Origin: Candidatus Nomurabacteria bacterium
Lineage (GTDB): Bacteria; Patescibacteriota; Minisyncoccia; Phycocordibacterales; UBA9973
DNA length: 13,367 bases
Assembly: GCA_943356395.1 (NCBI GenBank)
Contig: CALRFC010000016.1
Location: 1 to 13,367 of the forward strand
Direction of reading: 5' to 3'
Below, piece by piece: positions 6,888-11,823 of the stretch (its first letter is position 1; every line of letters starts with the position of its first letter). The notes under the pieces were generated by a model that saw nothing but the letters and a program-made list of their open reading frames with translations, made no database searches and had not been told where the DNA came from. The position numbers and the translations under genes were made by a program.

Positions 6888-7010
6888 CTATTTTCGTTTC
6901 TTCGCCGCGCGCGCCGCGAGCATCGCTCGCTTTATCGCGAGGCGCTTCTTCGTTTTCGGAGAACCTTTAGACTTTCTTTTCGGCCCGAGAGTCGTGTTTA
7001 GGTTTGCCAA
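6888..7010 (-). CDS. Small very basic ORF, 40 aa, TTG start
   Basis: Read by eye on the minus strand from TTG (7010-7008) to TAG (6890-6888). The product is about 40% Lys plus Arg: (M)ANLNTTLGPKRK, then SKGSPKTKKRLAIKRA and MLAARAAKKRK. Codon choice (GCG, AAG, CGC, ACG) resembles neighbouring genes, and the composition is typical of ribosome- or nucleic-acid-binding tails. An upstream TCGACA, an 18-nt spacer and TAAAAT could be a promoter that starts within a few bases of the TTG. No family is recognised. It ends 60 nt before dedA with a hairpin (6841-6869) between. The alternative is that this is a non-coding leader for dedA. Confidence 0.45.
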   Translation of the reverse strand: MANLNTTLGPKRKSKGSPKTKKRLAIKRAMLAARAAKKRK

Positions 7011-7095
7011 GTGATTTTACAAAATCATGCCGCGTACTGTCGATTGAAGCGCGACACGCTGTGTTTAGTTGGTAAGGATTAAGTATACTACAAAA

Positions 7096-7302
7096 CTAAA
7101 ATTTGCCGTTCAAGTATTTTCCTGCGAGGCTCAATGCGAATGAAGGCAGGATGATGAAGATGTCCGCAAAGAGAAGCTTGTGGATCACTACAAGCAATTT
7201 TGTGCCGTTGTCGTCCGGTCCGCCAGCCAAGACAAGCAGGATTCCCAAGATCCCGAAAGCGACCGACGCACCGATAAATATTTTTGTAGCTGTTTTTTGC
7301 AT
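7096..7302 (-). CDS. Small two-TM membrane protein, 68 aa
   Basis: MQKTATKIFIGASVAFGILGILLVLAGG forms one membrane segment. A short polar turn (PDDNGTK) is followed by a second hydrophobic stretch (about residues 35-60: LLVVIHKLLFADIFIILPSFALSLAG), ending KYLNGKF. No family is recognised. The ATG lies at the edge of one arm of an imperfect inverted repeat (7299-7445) shared with the divergent gene at 7482. No Shine-Dalgarno is seen. Confidence 0.6.
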   Translation of the reverse strand: MQKTATKIFIGASVAFGILGILLVLAGGPDDNGTKLLVVIHKLLFADIFIILPSFALSLAGKYLNGKF

Positions 7303-7445
7303 CCGGTTAGTGAAATTTCAAATTGTTTTTTTATTGTCTAACAAGCTAAAATCTCAAATTAACTTTTTCTTATAATCTATATGTATTCCGGCTATAAACT
7401 TTCAAAAACAAAAGACAATTATTTGAAATTCTACTACCGGATTGC
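7299..7445. repeat. Imperfect long inverted repeat between divergent genes
   Basis: The arm 7299-7325 and the reverse complement of 7416-7445 share the order TCCGGT, AGT, G, AATTTCAAAT, TTG with three or four single-base indels. The spacer of about 90 nt is AT-rich and contains TATAAT-like words on both strands. One arm covers the start of the 7096-7302 gene; the other ends 36 nt before the 7482 start. Confidence 0.55.
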
Positions 7446-7481
7446 ATAGGTTTAGTATAGCAGATTTGGTAAAATCAATGC

Positions 7482-7739
7482 ATGGCTCCAAAACCTTCTG
7501 CCGGTACAGTGCATAAATTACCAGCTGATTTAAGCAAGGCTCTTACTCTTACTCCTTCTGTTCTAGCCCTGTGGGAAGACATCACCCCGCTCGCCCGCAA
7601 CGAATGGATCTGCTGGGTCATCTCCGGAAAAAAAGCCGAGACGAGAAGCATTCGTATCAAGAAGGCGATTTCAAAACTCAAAGGCGGCATGCGCCGGCCG
7701 TGCTGCTGGGCGGGATGCGGGCATAGGGGAAAGGATTGA
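7482..7739 (+). CDS. YdeI/OmpD-associated (bacteriocin-protection-like) small protein
   Basis: The sequence LPADLSKALTLTPSVLALWEDITPLARNEWICWVISGKKAETRSIRIKKAISKLKGGMRRPCCW matches the C-terminal domain of the YdeI/OmpD-associated family: helices with 'LxxLTPLARNEWICW', 'K-x-ETRxxRI' and 'GxRRPCCW'. At 85 residues it is the short stand-alone form. Members are small cytoplasmic proteins with poorly defined roles in stress or bacteriocin tolerance. A TAAAAT -10 (7470-7475) would place +1 on the A of the ATG (leaderless), but no good -35 is seen. It ends WAGCGHRGKD, with Cys-Cys and CGH suggesting possible metal contact, which is speculative. Confidence 0.75.
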   Translation: MAPKPSAGTVHKLPADLSKALTLTPSVLALWEDITPLARNEWICWVISGKKAETRSIRIKKAISKLKGGMRRPCCWAGCGHRGKD

Positions 7740-7779
7740 GGGTGGTATTTTAGAAAGAATGGTTCTACCAAATCAAGGA

Positions 7780-8187
7780 CTAATCTTCCATTCCGTAAGG
7801 ATCTTTATGTTGGTTGCGTTGGTCTCCGTCTTTATCTAGACGAGCATTAAGCGAGTCTGTTTTATCCATACCTCCTTCGCCTGTATCAGGATATGAATTT
7901 TCTTCGTCTGGTTCAGTATTTTTTTCTTCAGGATTAAATCTTTCCTCCCACTCGTTTCTTAGACCTTCTAGTGCATAGAAATATTTATCTCTTATTTCCT
8001 TATCTAATCCCTTATCACTTATCTCACCTTGCAACAATAGAAGCTGTTTGGAATATCCATCAGGGTCCGGACCGTGTTGGGCATACTCTGACGCTGATTT
8101 ATCCAATAATTGTCGAGTGTGGGCTATTTTCTCTTCAATTTTCACTACAAAATCTTTTATATTTTCATCTGCGTGTATGTTTTCCAT
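7780..8187 (-). CDS. Unknown acidic coiled protein, 135 aa
   Basis: The N-terminal half (MENIHADENIKDFVVKIEEKIAHTRQLLDKSASEYA...) is heptad-like and helical. A middle segment is DKEIRDKYFYALEGLRNEWEERF. The tail is disordered and strongly charged (PEEKNTEPDEEN... LDKDGDQRNQHKDPYGMED). No signal peptide, no Cys and no recognised family. The in-frame extension to 8250 (MPFLSSSVYFTFFDKQCYTYT) has different composition, so the ATG at 8187 is chosen. It is more AT-rich in codon use than its neighbours, which may mean a different origin. Confidence 0.6.
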   Translation of the reverse strand: MENIHADENIKDFVVKIEEKIAHTRQLLDKSASEYAQHGPDPDGYSKQLLLLQGEISDKGLDKEIRDKYFYALEGLRNEWEERFNPEEKNTEPDEENSYPDTGEGGMDKTDSLNARLDKDGDQRNQHKDPYGMED

Positions 8188-8284
8188 AGTGTAAGTGTAA
8201 CACTGTTTATCGAAAAAAGTAAAGTAAACAGAAGAAGACAAAAACGGCAATAAATAAGGTCAGCCATCGTTCTTTGAAGAGGCA

Positions 8285-8337
8285 GGGATCGGTCACGAAT
8301 ATTTTGTTCGCCGTCGCTCACAAAATTTCTCGACCCC
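8285..8337. repeat. Stem-loop in the gap downstream of tRNA-Asn
   Basis: ATTTTGT (8301-8307) pairs with ACAAAAT (8320-8326) around a 12-nt loop, TCGCCGTCGCTC. Outer pairs GGTC (8291-8294) and GACC (8332-8335) plus GA/TC extend it with internal loops. The 8188-8378 gap shows no ORF with coding character. This structure is the only organised element I can find there, and its role is unknown. Confidence 0.4.
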
Positions 8338-8378
8338 GGCTCGTCTGTTTTCTCTGCTGAAAAAACATGACTGTGCCT

Positions 8379-8481
8379 TTCGAATCCTACACGCAAGACA
8401 CGCAGGTGTCTTGCTCTCCCGAGCCATACAAAAAACGCCCTGAAAGGCGTTTTTTGTATGGCTCGGGAGGTAGGATTCGAA
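8379..8481. repeat. Inverted copy of the tRNA-Asn 3' end, split by a 25-nt hairpin
   Basis: Plus strand 8379-8390 (TTCGAATCCTAC) and 8416-8439 (starting CTCCCGAGCCA) copy the T-arm, acceptor, CCA and trailer of the minus-strand tRNA (8481-8446) without a mismatch: 36 bp in total. Between the two blocks sits a 25-nt insert (8391-8415) that is itself a hairpin, GCAAGACAC-GCAG-GTGTCTTGC. The 6-nt centre is 8440-8445. Confidence 0.85.
8430..8455 (-). terminator. Terminator hairpin directly after tRNA-Asn
   Basis: On the minus strand AAAAAACGCC, a 6-nt loop and GGCGTTTTTT follow four bases after the encoded CCA. The stem continues outward into the acceptor strand because of the larger inverted repeat, so a read-through transcript could pair with the mature 3' end. 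Confidence 0.7.
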
Positions 8482-8499
8482 CCTACGACCAATCGCTTA

Positions 8500-9066
8500 C
8501 GCTTGTCCTCTTATCACTAAAAGGGACGGACTATATCATCTCCGTGACCCGCCATGGCGGGTTTTAGGAGCGAGGCGCTTCCGCTCCGACAAGCAGTCGG
8601 AGAGTACTCCCTTACGGGATAGTCTCTACACCTTCTCCGGAATAAATTCTAGAGCTTGGCTCGGGATTGCCCACAACTTGTTTTTCGTTGTTTGGGTTTC
8701 CCCGAATTCACCTCGTTTGTCAAACTATTTTTCAATAGTGAGCTGCGTGATGCCAGACGCGACTTCTCTGTGGCAATTTGCACACAGGAGAAGGCATTTA
8801 TCCAATTCATTGCGAACCTTATCCCAAGCTCTTGTATAGCCCTTGTCTCCAATACCAAACTTCTTTGCAGAAGGATCGATATGGTGGAATTCAAGGGCAT
8901 CAACACATTTGGAATAATTACAAAGCTGACATTTGCCACCTTTGTAATCAACAGCAAGACTTTTTACTTTCTTGCGCCTTTTCGCAACAGCTTTGATTAA
9001 TGCTTCGCGCCTATCGGCATATTTCCTGTTGTCTGGCATAAATCTATTATACCAAGGCAGGATTCC
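8500..9066 (-). ncRNA. Group I intron in the tRNA-Asn anticodon loop
   Basis: 567 nt. The 5' exon ends in U and the intron ends in G, as self-splicing group I introns require. Core elements on the minus strand: GGGCAATCCCGAGCCAAGC (P4-P5-P6 region, about 8672-8654), AGAGACTA with P7 GACTA (8624-8620), P8-like TCCC-GTAA-GGGA (8619-8608), GATATAGTCC with P7' TAGTC (8533-8529), and a P9 hairpin (about 8527-8504). These strongly resemble the cyanobacterial/plastid tRNA-Leu intron class. Three extra hairpins between P8 and P7' are peripheral. A candidate internal guide ACAGG (9029-9025) pairs with exon CCTGT, but with U-A instead of the usual U-G at the splice site, so P1 is uncertain. The HNH gene fills the region between the 5' splice site and P3. 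Confidence 0.9.
8725..9039 (-). CDS. Intron-encoded HNH homing endonuclease, 104 aa
   Basis: A basic N-terminus (MPDNRKYADRREALIKAVAKRRKKVKS) is followed by a zinc-bound HNH fold. CQLC (Cys37, Cys40) and CANCHRE (Cys86, Cys89, His90) are the metal knuckles, and LEFHHIDP (His52, His53, Asp55) is the beta-beta-alpha metal catalytic site, with Asn80s-region ELDKCLLLC on the helix. Such enzymes cut intronless alleles to spread their intron. The start ATG overlaps the P1/P2 part of the intron, and a 9-bp stem (TTGGTATAA with TTATGCCAG) covers the start codon. That stem might couple translation to folding. It ends before the P3-P9 core. All catalytic residues appear intact. Confidence 0.88.
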   Translation of the reverse strand: MPDNRKYADRREALIKAVAKRRKKVKSLAVDYKGGKCQLCNYSKCVDALEFHHIDPSAKKFGIGDKGYTRAWDKVRNELDKCLLLCANCHREVASGITQLTIEK

Positions 9067-9091
9067 ACAGGCGACCGCTCTACCGCTGAGC

Positions 9092-9373
9092 TACTCCCGA
9101 ATGTTACGCACTGTATCTGTTCACATTTTCATATGAGCAGAATGAGTTGCATAACCGCGGTCTCTTTTAACAGGCGACCTCCTTACAGGAGCTGTCCACT
9201 CATTGGATTTTTTACTTCGCGATTACGCTTGTAAAAATTCTCAATGAGTCTTGCGCTCGGGTTCCTTACCCGAGCTCACTCCACCGCTTTACTACTCCCG
9301 AATATTCTAATCTCGGGAGTAGCTGCGGTGCGGTCGCCTGAGTCAGGCGATTTCTTCCGCTCGTTACTCCCGA
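9092..9373. repeat. Cluster of broken and folded-back tRNA-Asn 5' copies
   Basis: TACTCCCGA, the complement of the tRNA 5' end, occurs at 9092-9100 (the real exon), 9293-9301 and 9365-9373, and inverted at 9313-9321. The minus copy from 9301 continues AGCGGTGGAG, like the D-arm, and is then broken by nested hairpins (GCTCGGGT-AAGGA-ACCCGAGC; ACTCATTG...CAATGAGT; CTCCT-GTA-AGGAG). Next comes GGTCGCCTGTTAA (9179-9167), identical to the spliced anticodon arm. The plus copy from 9313 keeps AGCT-GCGGT-GCGGTCGCCTG and then folds back on itself (TCGCCTGA-G-TCAGGCGA) to end in TACTCCCGA. None forms a complete tRNA. Confidence 0.75.
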
Positions 9374-9483
9374 ACAATAAAAATTCAAAGTTGAAATCTC
9401 AAAAGGCAAAATTTCACTTGAACTCTCTTTATAATCGGCATCTATGCCGATGCGGACATCCTAGCAAAAATCGCGTAAAAAAT

Positions 9484-9513
9484 CAAAAAGAAAAGGCGCA
9501 CGACGCGCCTTTT
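9484..9513 (-). terminator. Terminator of the Tyr/Asn-rich protein gene
   Basis: On the minus strand AAAAGGCGC (9513-9505) pairs with GCGCCTTTT (9499-9491) with a 5-nt loop, followed by CTTTTTG. In the rest of 9374-9483 there is a palindrome ATCGGCAT-CT-ATGCCGAT (9434-9451) next to a TATAAT, but no gene. Confidence 0.8.
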
Positions 9514-9526
9514 GAAAGTTTTTTGT

Positions 9527-9904
9527 TCACCAATACTGATAGTGCCAGCCCCACGGGTCTTGCCAATAATATCCGATACATCGCCCGTAATTGTCGTACC
9601 AGTAGTAGCAGGGAGTTTGGTACGAGATGTTGTTGTAATTGTAATTCGCGTAATACGAATTTTGGTATGAGACGATCGAATAGGCGACAAGTCCTTCGAT
9701 TACAGTCGCAACAAGAGAACCGAGAATATTATACCGCGGAGCGATGTATGCCTGCGACTGGTATGAATTGTAATAATTGTAATTTAATCCATACTGGTTG
9801 CAGGTATTTTTCGGAGTGTAATACCCCCAAAGATTTCCGGTTTGTTGAGCGAATGACACATTTGCGATTTGAAAGAAAATGAGAAAGATAAAAAGCTTTT
9901 TCAT
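9527..9904 (-). CDS. Secreted Tyr/Asn/Gln-rich protein of unknown family, 125 aa
   Basis: Signal peptide MKKLFIFLIFFQIANVSFA-QQ, with cleavage after about residue 19. The mature chain is extraordinarily rich in Tyr, Asn, Gln and Trp (for example NQYGLNYNYYNSYQSQ and YYANYNYNNISYQ). It contains one hydrophobic segment (ILGSLVATVIEGLVAYSIV) that could cross a membrane or pack as a helical hairpin, and ends WQDPWGWHYQYW. Three Cys are present. Such composition suggests an extracellular adhesive, amyloid-like or surface-coat role, but that is inference only. The frame extends to a GTG at 9931; the ATG at 9904 is chosen because it begins the signal peptide. GGAG lies 13 nt upstream, too far for a normal Shine-Dalgarno. 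A terminator follows closely. Confidence 0.78.
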   Translation of the reverse strand: MKKLFIFLIFFQIANVSFAQQTGNLWGYYTPKNTCNQYGLNYNYYNSYQSQAYIAPRYNILGSLVATVIEGLVAYSIVSYQNSYYANYNYNNISYQTPCYYWYDNYGRCIGYYWQDPWGWHYQYW

Positions 9905-9960
9905 GATTTTAATTTTTCTCCATTTAACCACGAAAATATATATCGTGCAAGCAAATCGCG

Positions 9961-9969
9961 TGCTATAAT
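9961..9969 (+). promoter_or_regulatory. Extended -10 (TGCTATAAT) before the heptamer array
   Basis: TGC followed by a perfect TATAAT. No convincing -35, as is usual for extended -10 promoters. Transcription would run through the TAGCTTC array towards hpf. Confidence 0.4.
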
Positions 9970-9973
9970 TTGA

Positions 9974-10054
9974 TAGCTTCTAGCTTCTAGCTTCTAGCTT
10001 CTAGCTTCTAGCTTCTAGCTTCTAGCTTCTAGCTTCTAGCTTCTAGCTTCTAGC
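9974..10054. repeat. Tandem array of TAGCTTC, 11 perfect copies
   Basis: Eleven exact 7-bp units from 9974 to 10050, plus a partial TAGC. Each unit junction creates CTAG, and each unit contains AGCT. No spacer-repeat alternation is seen, so it is not a CRISPR. It lies between two extended -10 sequences (9961-9969, 10059-10067). Confidence 0.97.
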
Positions 10055-10058
10055 CGTA

Positions 10059-10067
10059 TGCTATACT
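10059..10067 (+). promoter_or_regulatory. Extended -10 (TGCTATACT) of the hpf gene
   Basis: TGC then TATACT. Predicted start near 10074, leader about 26 nt without a Shine-Dalgarno. The -35 position falls inside the heptamer array, so this promoter either lacks a -35 or uses array sequence. Confidence 0.55.
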
Positions 10068-10099
10068 AAAAAAGTAATATTTAATCTTTAACCAATCTT

Positions 10100-10489
10100 A
10101 TGACAAACAAAATCGTATCTGCCGTGAATATGGAATTGACGAGCGCCATCCGCGAATATGCGGAAAAGCGATTTGCGTCTCTTGATAAATTCGTGCGCGA
10201 AGCGGATACGGGCATGATGGAAATCGAAGTTTCCCAGACCACGAATCATCACAAACAGGGAGCGATTTTCCGCGCAGAAGTGAAGATGACGGCCGATGCG
10301 AAAGAATATTATGCGGTTTCTGAAGCCGAAGACTTGTACGCCGCCATCGACGATGTCAAAGAAGAGCTCGAGCGCCAGATCACGGCCAAGAAGGATCGCG
10401 ACATCTCGCTCTTCCGCCGCGGCGCGCGCAGCGTTAAAAAAATGCTGAAAGGGATAAGCAAAAGGAATCCGTTCACATCGAAATACTAG
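10100..10489 (+). CDS. hpf: Ribosome hibernation promoting factor HPF/RaiA family
   Basis: HPF/YfiA proteins bind the 30S decoding centre and silence ribosomes in stress or stationary phase. The 129-residue sequence fits the short form: a first strand (KIVSAVNMELTSAIREYAEKRFASLDKFV), EIEVSQTTNHHKQGAIFRAEVKM, and AEDLYAAIDDVKEELERQITAKKDR, which ends the beta-alpha-beta-beta-beta-alpha domain. A basic tail (RRGARSVKKMLKGISKRNPF) replaces the long-form dimerisation domain. The start is the only ATG near the extended -10. The TAG stop (10487-10489) begins another word array (CTAGGAACAG...). The array in its promoter region makes expression potentially length-variable. Confidence 0.88.
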   Translation: MTNKIVSAVNMELTSAIREYAEKRFASLDKFVREADTGMMEIEVSQTTNHHKQGAIFRAEVKMTADAKEYYAVSEAEDLYAAIDDVKEELERQITAKKDRDISLFRRGARSVKKMLKGISKRNPFTSKY

Positions 10490-10525
10490 GAACAGTGAAA
10501 GGCGAACAGGGATTAGGGAACAGGG
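10487..10525. repeat. GAACAGG-word array after hpf
   Basis: GGAACAG, GCGAACAGG, GATTAGG and GGAACAGG occur in sequence from the hpf stop codon up to the terminator. They are the same kind of short purine-rich words as in the other gene ends of this window. Confidence 0.6.
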
Positions 10526-10556
10526 AAAAGCCGCCTCGCGAAGCGAGGCGGCTTTT
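10526..10556. terminator. Bidirectional terminator between hpf and fmt
   Basis: Perfect 14-bp stem: AAAAGCCGCCTCGC (10526-10539) with GCGAGGCGGCTTTT (10543-10556) and a GAA loop. It serves both convergent genes. The next 35 bases (10560-10595) are ATTGGAAATTAGACATTAGAAC-type words and contain the fmt stop. Confidence 0.88.
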
Positions 10557-10569
10557 GTATTATTGGAAA

Positions 10570-11442
10570 TTAGACATTAGAACATGGAAATTTTTCGTAA
10601 ATTATTTCATTTCTTCCTTCCGGAACCACTTTTTCTATGATGAATTTTCCCTCGCTGAAAGACGCGGCGGTGATCTTTACTCGCTTGCCGTTCTTGTCGA
10701 AGAAAAACACGCCCGGCCACGGCTGGTAGGCGCGATACTTGCGCCACCTCATCTCATCATCGTCTTCCTCGCGGATTTCGCCGTCTTCTTTTTTTAATTT
10801 CTTGGTATAGATCGCGCGCGTGTGATCTTGCGCTTCCGGCAATATCTTTTCGGCGATCCAATCCGGCAAGATCTCCGCAATCATTTCTCCGCCGCGGGTA
10901 AATAATATCTTGGTCAGTTCCGGCGCAATTTCCTTTCCCGACAAAGAATATTTTTCTTGCCGCACGATCGGGCCGTGATCCACCTCGGAGTCGATGATCA
11001 TAATGGTGACGCCCGTCTCGCTGTCGCCGGCGAGGATCGGCCCTTCGATCGGCGTTGGGCCGCGGTAGAGCGGCAGGAGCGACGGATGTACATTTATGAT
11101 TTGATTTTTTGCCATGTCGATCAGAGCTTGGGGCAAGATTTTCCCGTAGCCGACGACGATCAGTAGCTGGGGATTAGTAGCTCGTAGCTCCGAAAGAAAT
11201 TCATTATCCAATTTTTCCGGCTGGAGGACGGGAATATTATTTTTTTGCGCCCAGACTTTTGCCGGCGGGGGAGTGATCGTGAAATGCCGTCCGACCGGAC
11301 GGTCCGGCGCGGTCACGATGAGAGACGGAAGAATCTCTTTCAACGAGAGCGCATCGAGCGCATATACAGCTTCTTCCGAGGTTCCGAAAAAGACAGCATT
11401 AGTAGCTGGTAGTTTGTAGCTGGTAGCTAGGGGATCAGACAT
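10570..11442 (-). CDS. fmt: Methionyl-tRNA formyltransferase
   Basis: Fmt transfers formyl from 10-formyl-tetrahydrofolate to the initiator Met-tRNA. Seen: NAVFFGTSEEAVYALDAL (family N-terminus, residues 15-32), INVHPSLLPLYRGPTPIEGPILAGDSETGVTIM with Asn117 and His119, Asp155 in IDSEVDHGPI (the catalytic Asn-His-Asp), and the C-terminal RNA-binding domain (TKKLKKEDGEI..., AYQPWPGVFF). At 290 residues it is slightly short. Residues 1-14 (MSDPLATSYKLPAT) are encoded by AGCTAC-type repeat words, residues about 86-96 (ELRATNPQL) by another copy, and the last six (PCSNV region) by a third word type. The start overlaps the S23-gene stop by 8 nt (ATGTCTGA), suggesting coupled translation. No nearer ATG exists before the conserved part. 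Confidence 0.95.
   Translation of the reverse strand: MSDPLATSYKLPATNAVFFGTSEEAVYALDALSLKEILPSLIVTAPDRPVGRHFTITPPPAKVWAQKNNIPVLQPEKLDNEFLSELRATNPQLLIVVGYGKILPQALIDMAKNQIINVHPSLLPLYRGPTPIEGPILAGDSETGVTIMIIDSEVDHGPIVRQEKYSLSGKEIAPELTKILFTRGGEMIAEILPDWIAEKILPEAQDHTRAIYTKKLKKEDGEIREEDDDEMRWRKYRAYQPWPGVFFFDKNGKRVKITAASFSEGKFIIEKVVPEGRNEIIYEKFPCSNV
11398..11433. repeat. GTAGCT-word array, left of the S23 gene
   Basis: ATTAGTAGCT (11398-11407) is followed by GGTAG, TTTGTAGCT, GGTAGCTAGG. It is inverted relative to the array at 11824-11852 and overlaps the first codons of fmt. Confidence 0.75.
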
Positions 11443-11812
11443 TGCTTTTTCTTATACTGCTAATTAATGCGTTAATGAGCTTGTGTGCAGCAGTGGTTGC
11501 TTCATATAGGACGGCGTATTGTTGTGTGCTGATATATTTTAGATCCTTACTCACAATGATTTGGTTTTGCAATTCAGTGAGTGATCCTGTTGCTATAGTA
11601 TAAAAATAAATCTTATCGTTTTTTGAATATCGAGAAAAACCTTCCGCTATATTTGAAGTTACAGAAATTGCCGCCCGTCGCATCTGGTTCGTCAACGAAA
11701 AGAGTTCATGTTGCGGAAATGTCTTGGTAATATTGTATATTTCCAAAACAACAAAATGTGATTTTTGCCATGCTTCCAAATCAGTAAAATTTTTTATTTT
11801 TCTAAACAACAT
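11435..11812 (-). CDS. Four-helix-bundle protein, S23/IVP family
   Basis: A member of the family first seen in 23S rRNA intervening sequences and related to the Avd protein of diversity-generating retroelements. Seen: FTDLEAWQKSHFVVLEIYNITKTFPQHELFSLTNQMRRAAISVTSNIAEGFSRYS (the conserved LxxWQ, FP..E.F.L..Q.RRA..SV..NIAEG signature), then helices three and four (YFYTIATGSLTELQNQIIVSK..., LYEATTAAHKLINALISSIRK). The 125-residue length is typical. Here it is not in rRNA: it sits between def and fmt, with inverted GTAGCT-word arrays on both sides. Its codons are more AT-rich than those of def and fmt. No reverse transcriptase or template/variable repeat is visible. Function is unknown; it is a basic, possibly RNA-binding bundle. 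Confidence 0.9.
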   Translation of the reverse strand: MLFRKIKNFTDLEAWQKSHFVVLEIYNITKTFPQHELFSLTNQMRRAAISVTSNIAEGFSRYSKNDKIYFYTIATGSLTELQNQIIVSKDLKYISTQQYAVLYEATTAAHKLINALISSIRKSNV

Positions 11813-11823
11813 AAGTGTATTGC

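Larger units (their letters stand above)
8459..9100 (-). tRNA. tRNA-Asn(GUU) interrupted by a group I intron
   Basis: Exon 1 is 9100-9067 (TCGGGAG acceptor, TA, D-arm GCTC..GAGC, anticodon stem GTCGC, then CTGT). Exon 2 is 8499-8459 (TAA, stem GCGAT, variable TGGTC, T-arm GTAGG-TTCGAAT-CCTAC, acceptor CTCCCGA, G73, CCA). Joining them gives a 75-nt cloverleaf with all stems paired (one G-U in the anticodon stem), loop CT-GTT-AA and anticodon GTT. U1 and G73 and the variable/T-arm sequence are those of tRNA-Asn. The joint falls between bases 35 and 36. It is supported by an intronless copy of GGTCGCCTGTTAA at 9179-9167. The CCA is encoded, and a terminator follows at once. Confidence 0.93.

Noticed and set aside
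8379..8426. A second tRNA on the plus strand
   Set aside because: Only the T-loop to CCA portion is present and it is split by a hairpin. There is no matching 5' acceptor, D-arm or anticodon arm upstream.
8157..8492. 111-aa minus-strand frame running from the tRNA into the 8187 gene
   Set aside because: It begins inside tRNA exon 2 and crosses the terminator and hairpins.
9313..9373. A complete tRNA-like gene on the plus strand
   Set aside because: The ends pair like an acceptor stem, but there is no T-arm and the anticodon region is a closed palindrome. It is a folded-back fragment.
9244..9882. 212-aa plus-strand open frame
   Set aside because: It spans the tRNA-fragment cluster and the antisense of the Tyr/Asn-rich gene, and its composition shifts at each boundary. 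It is not coding.
9974..10054. CRISPR-like array
   Set aside because: The units are 7 bp and contiguous, with no unique spacers and no cas genes nearby. It is a simple tandem repeat.
11435..11812. Accessory (Avd) gene of a diversity-generating retroelement
   Set aside because: No reverse transcriptase, template repeat or variable repeat exists in the window. S23-type placement with flanking words explains it better.
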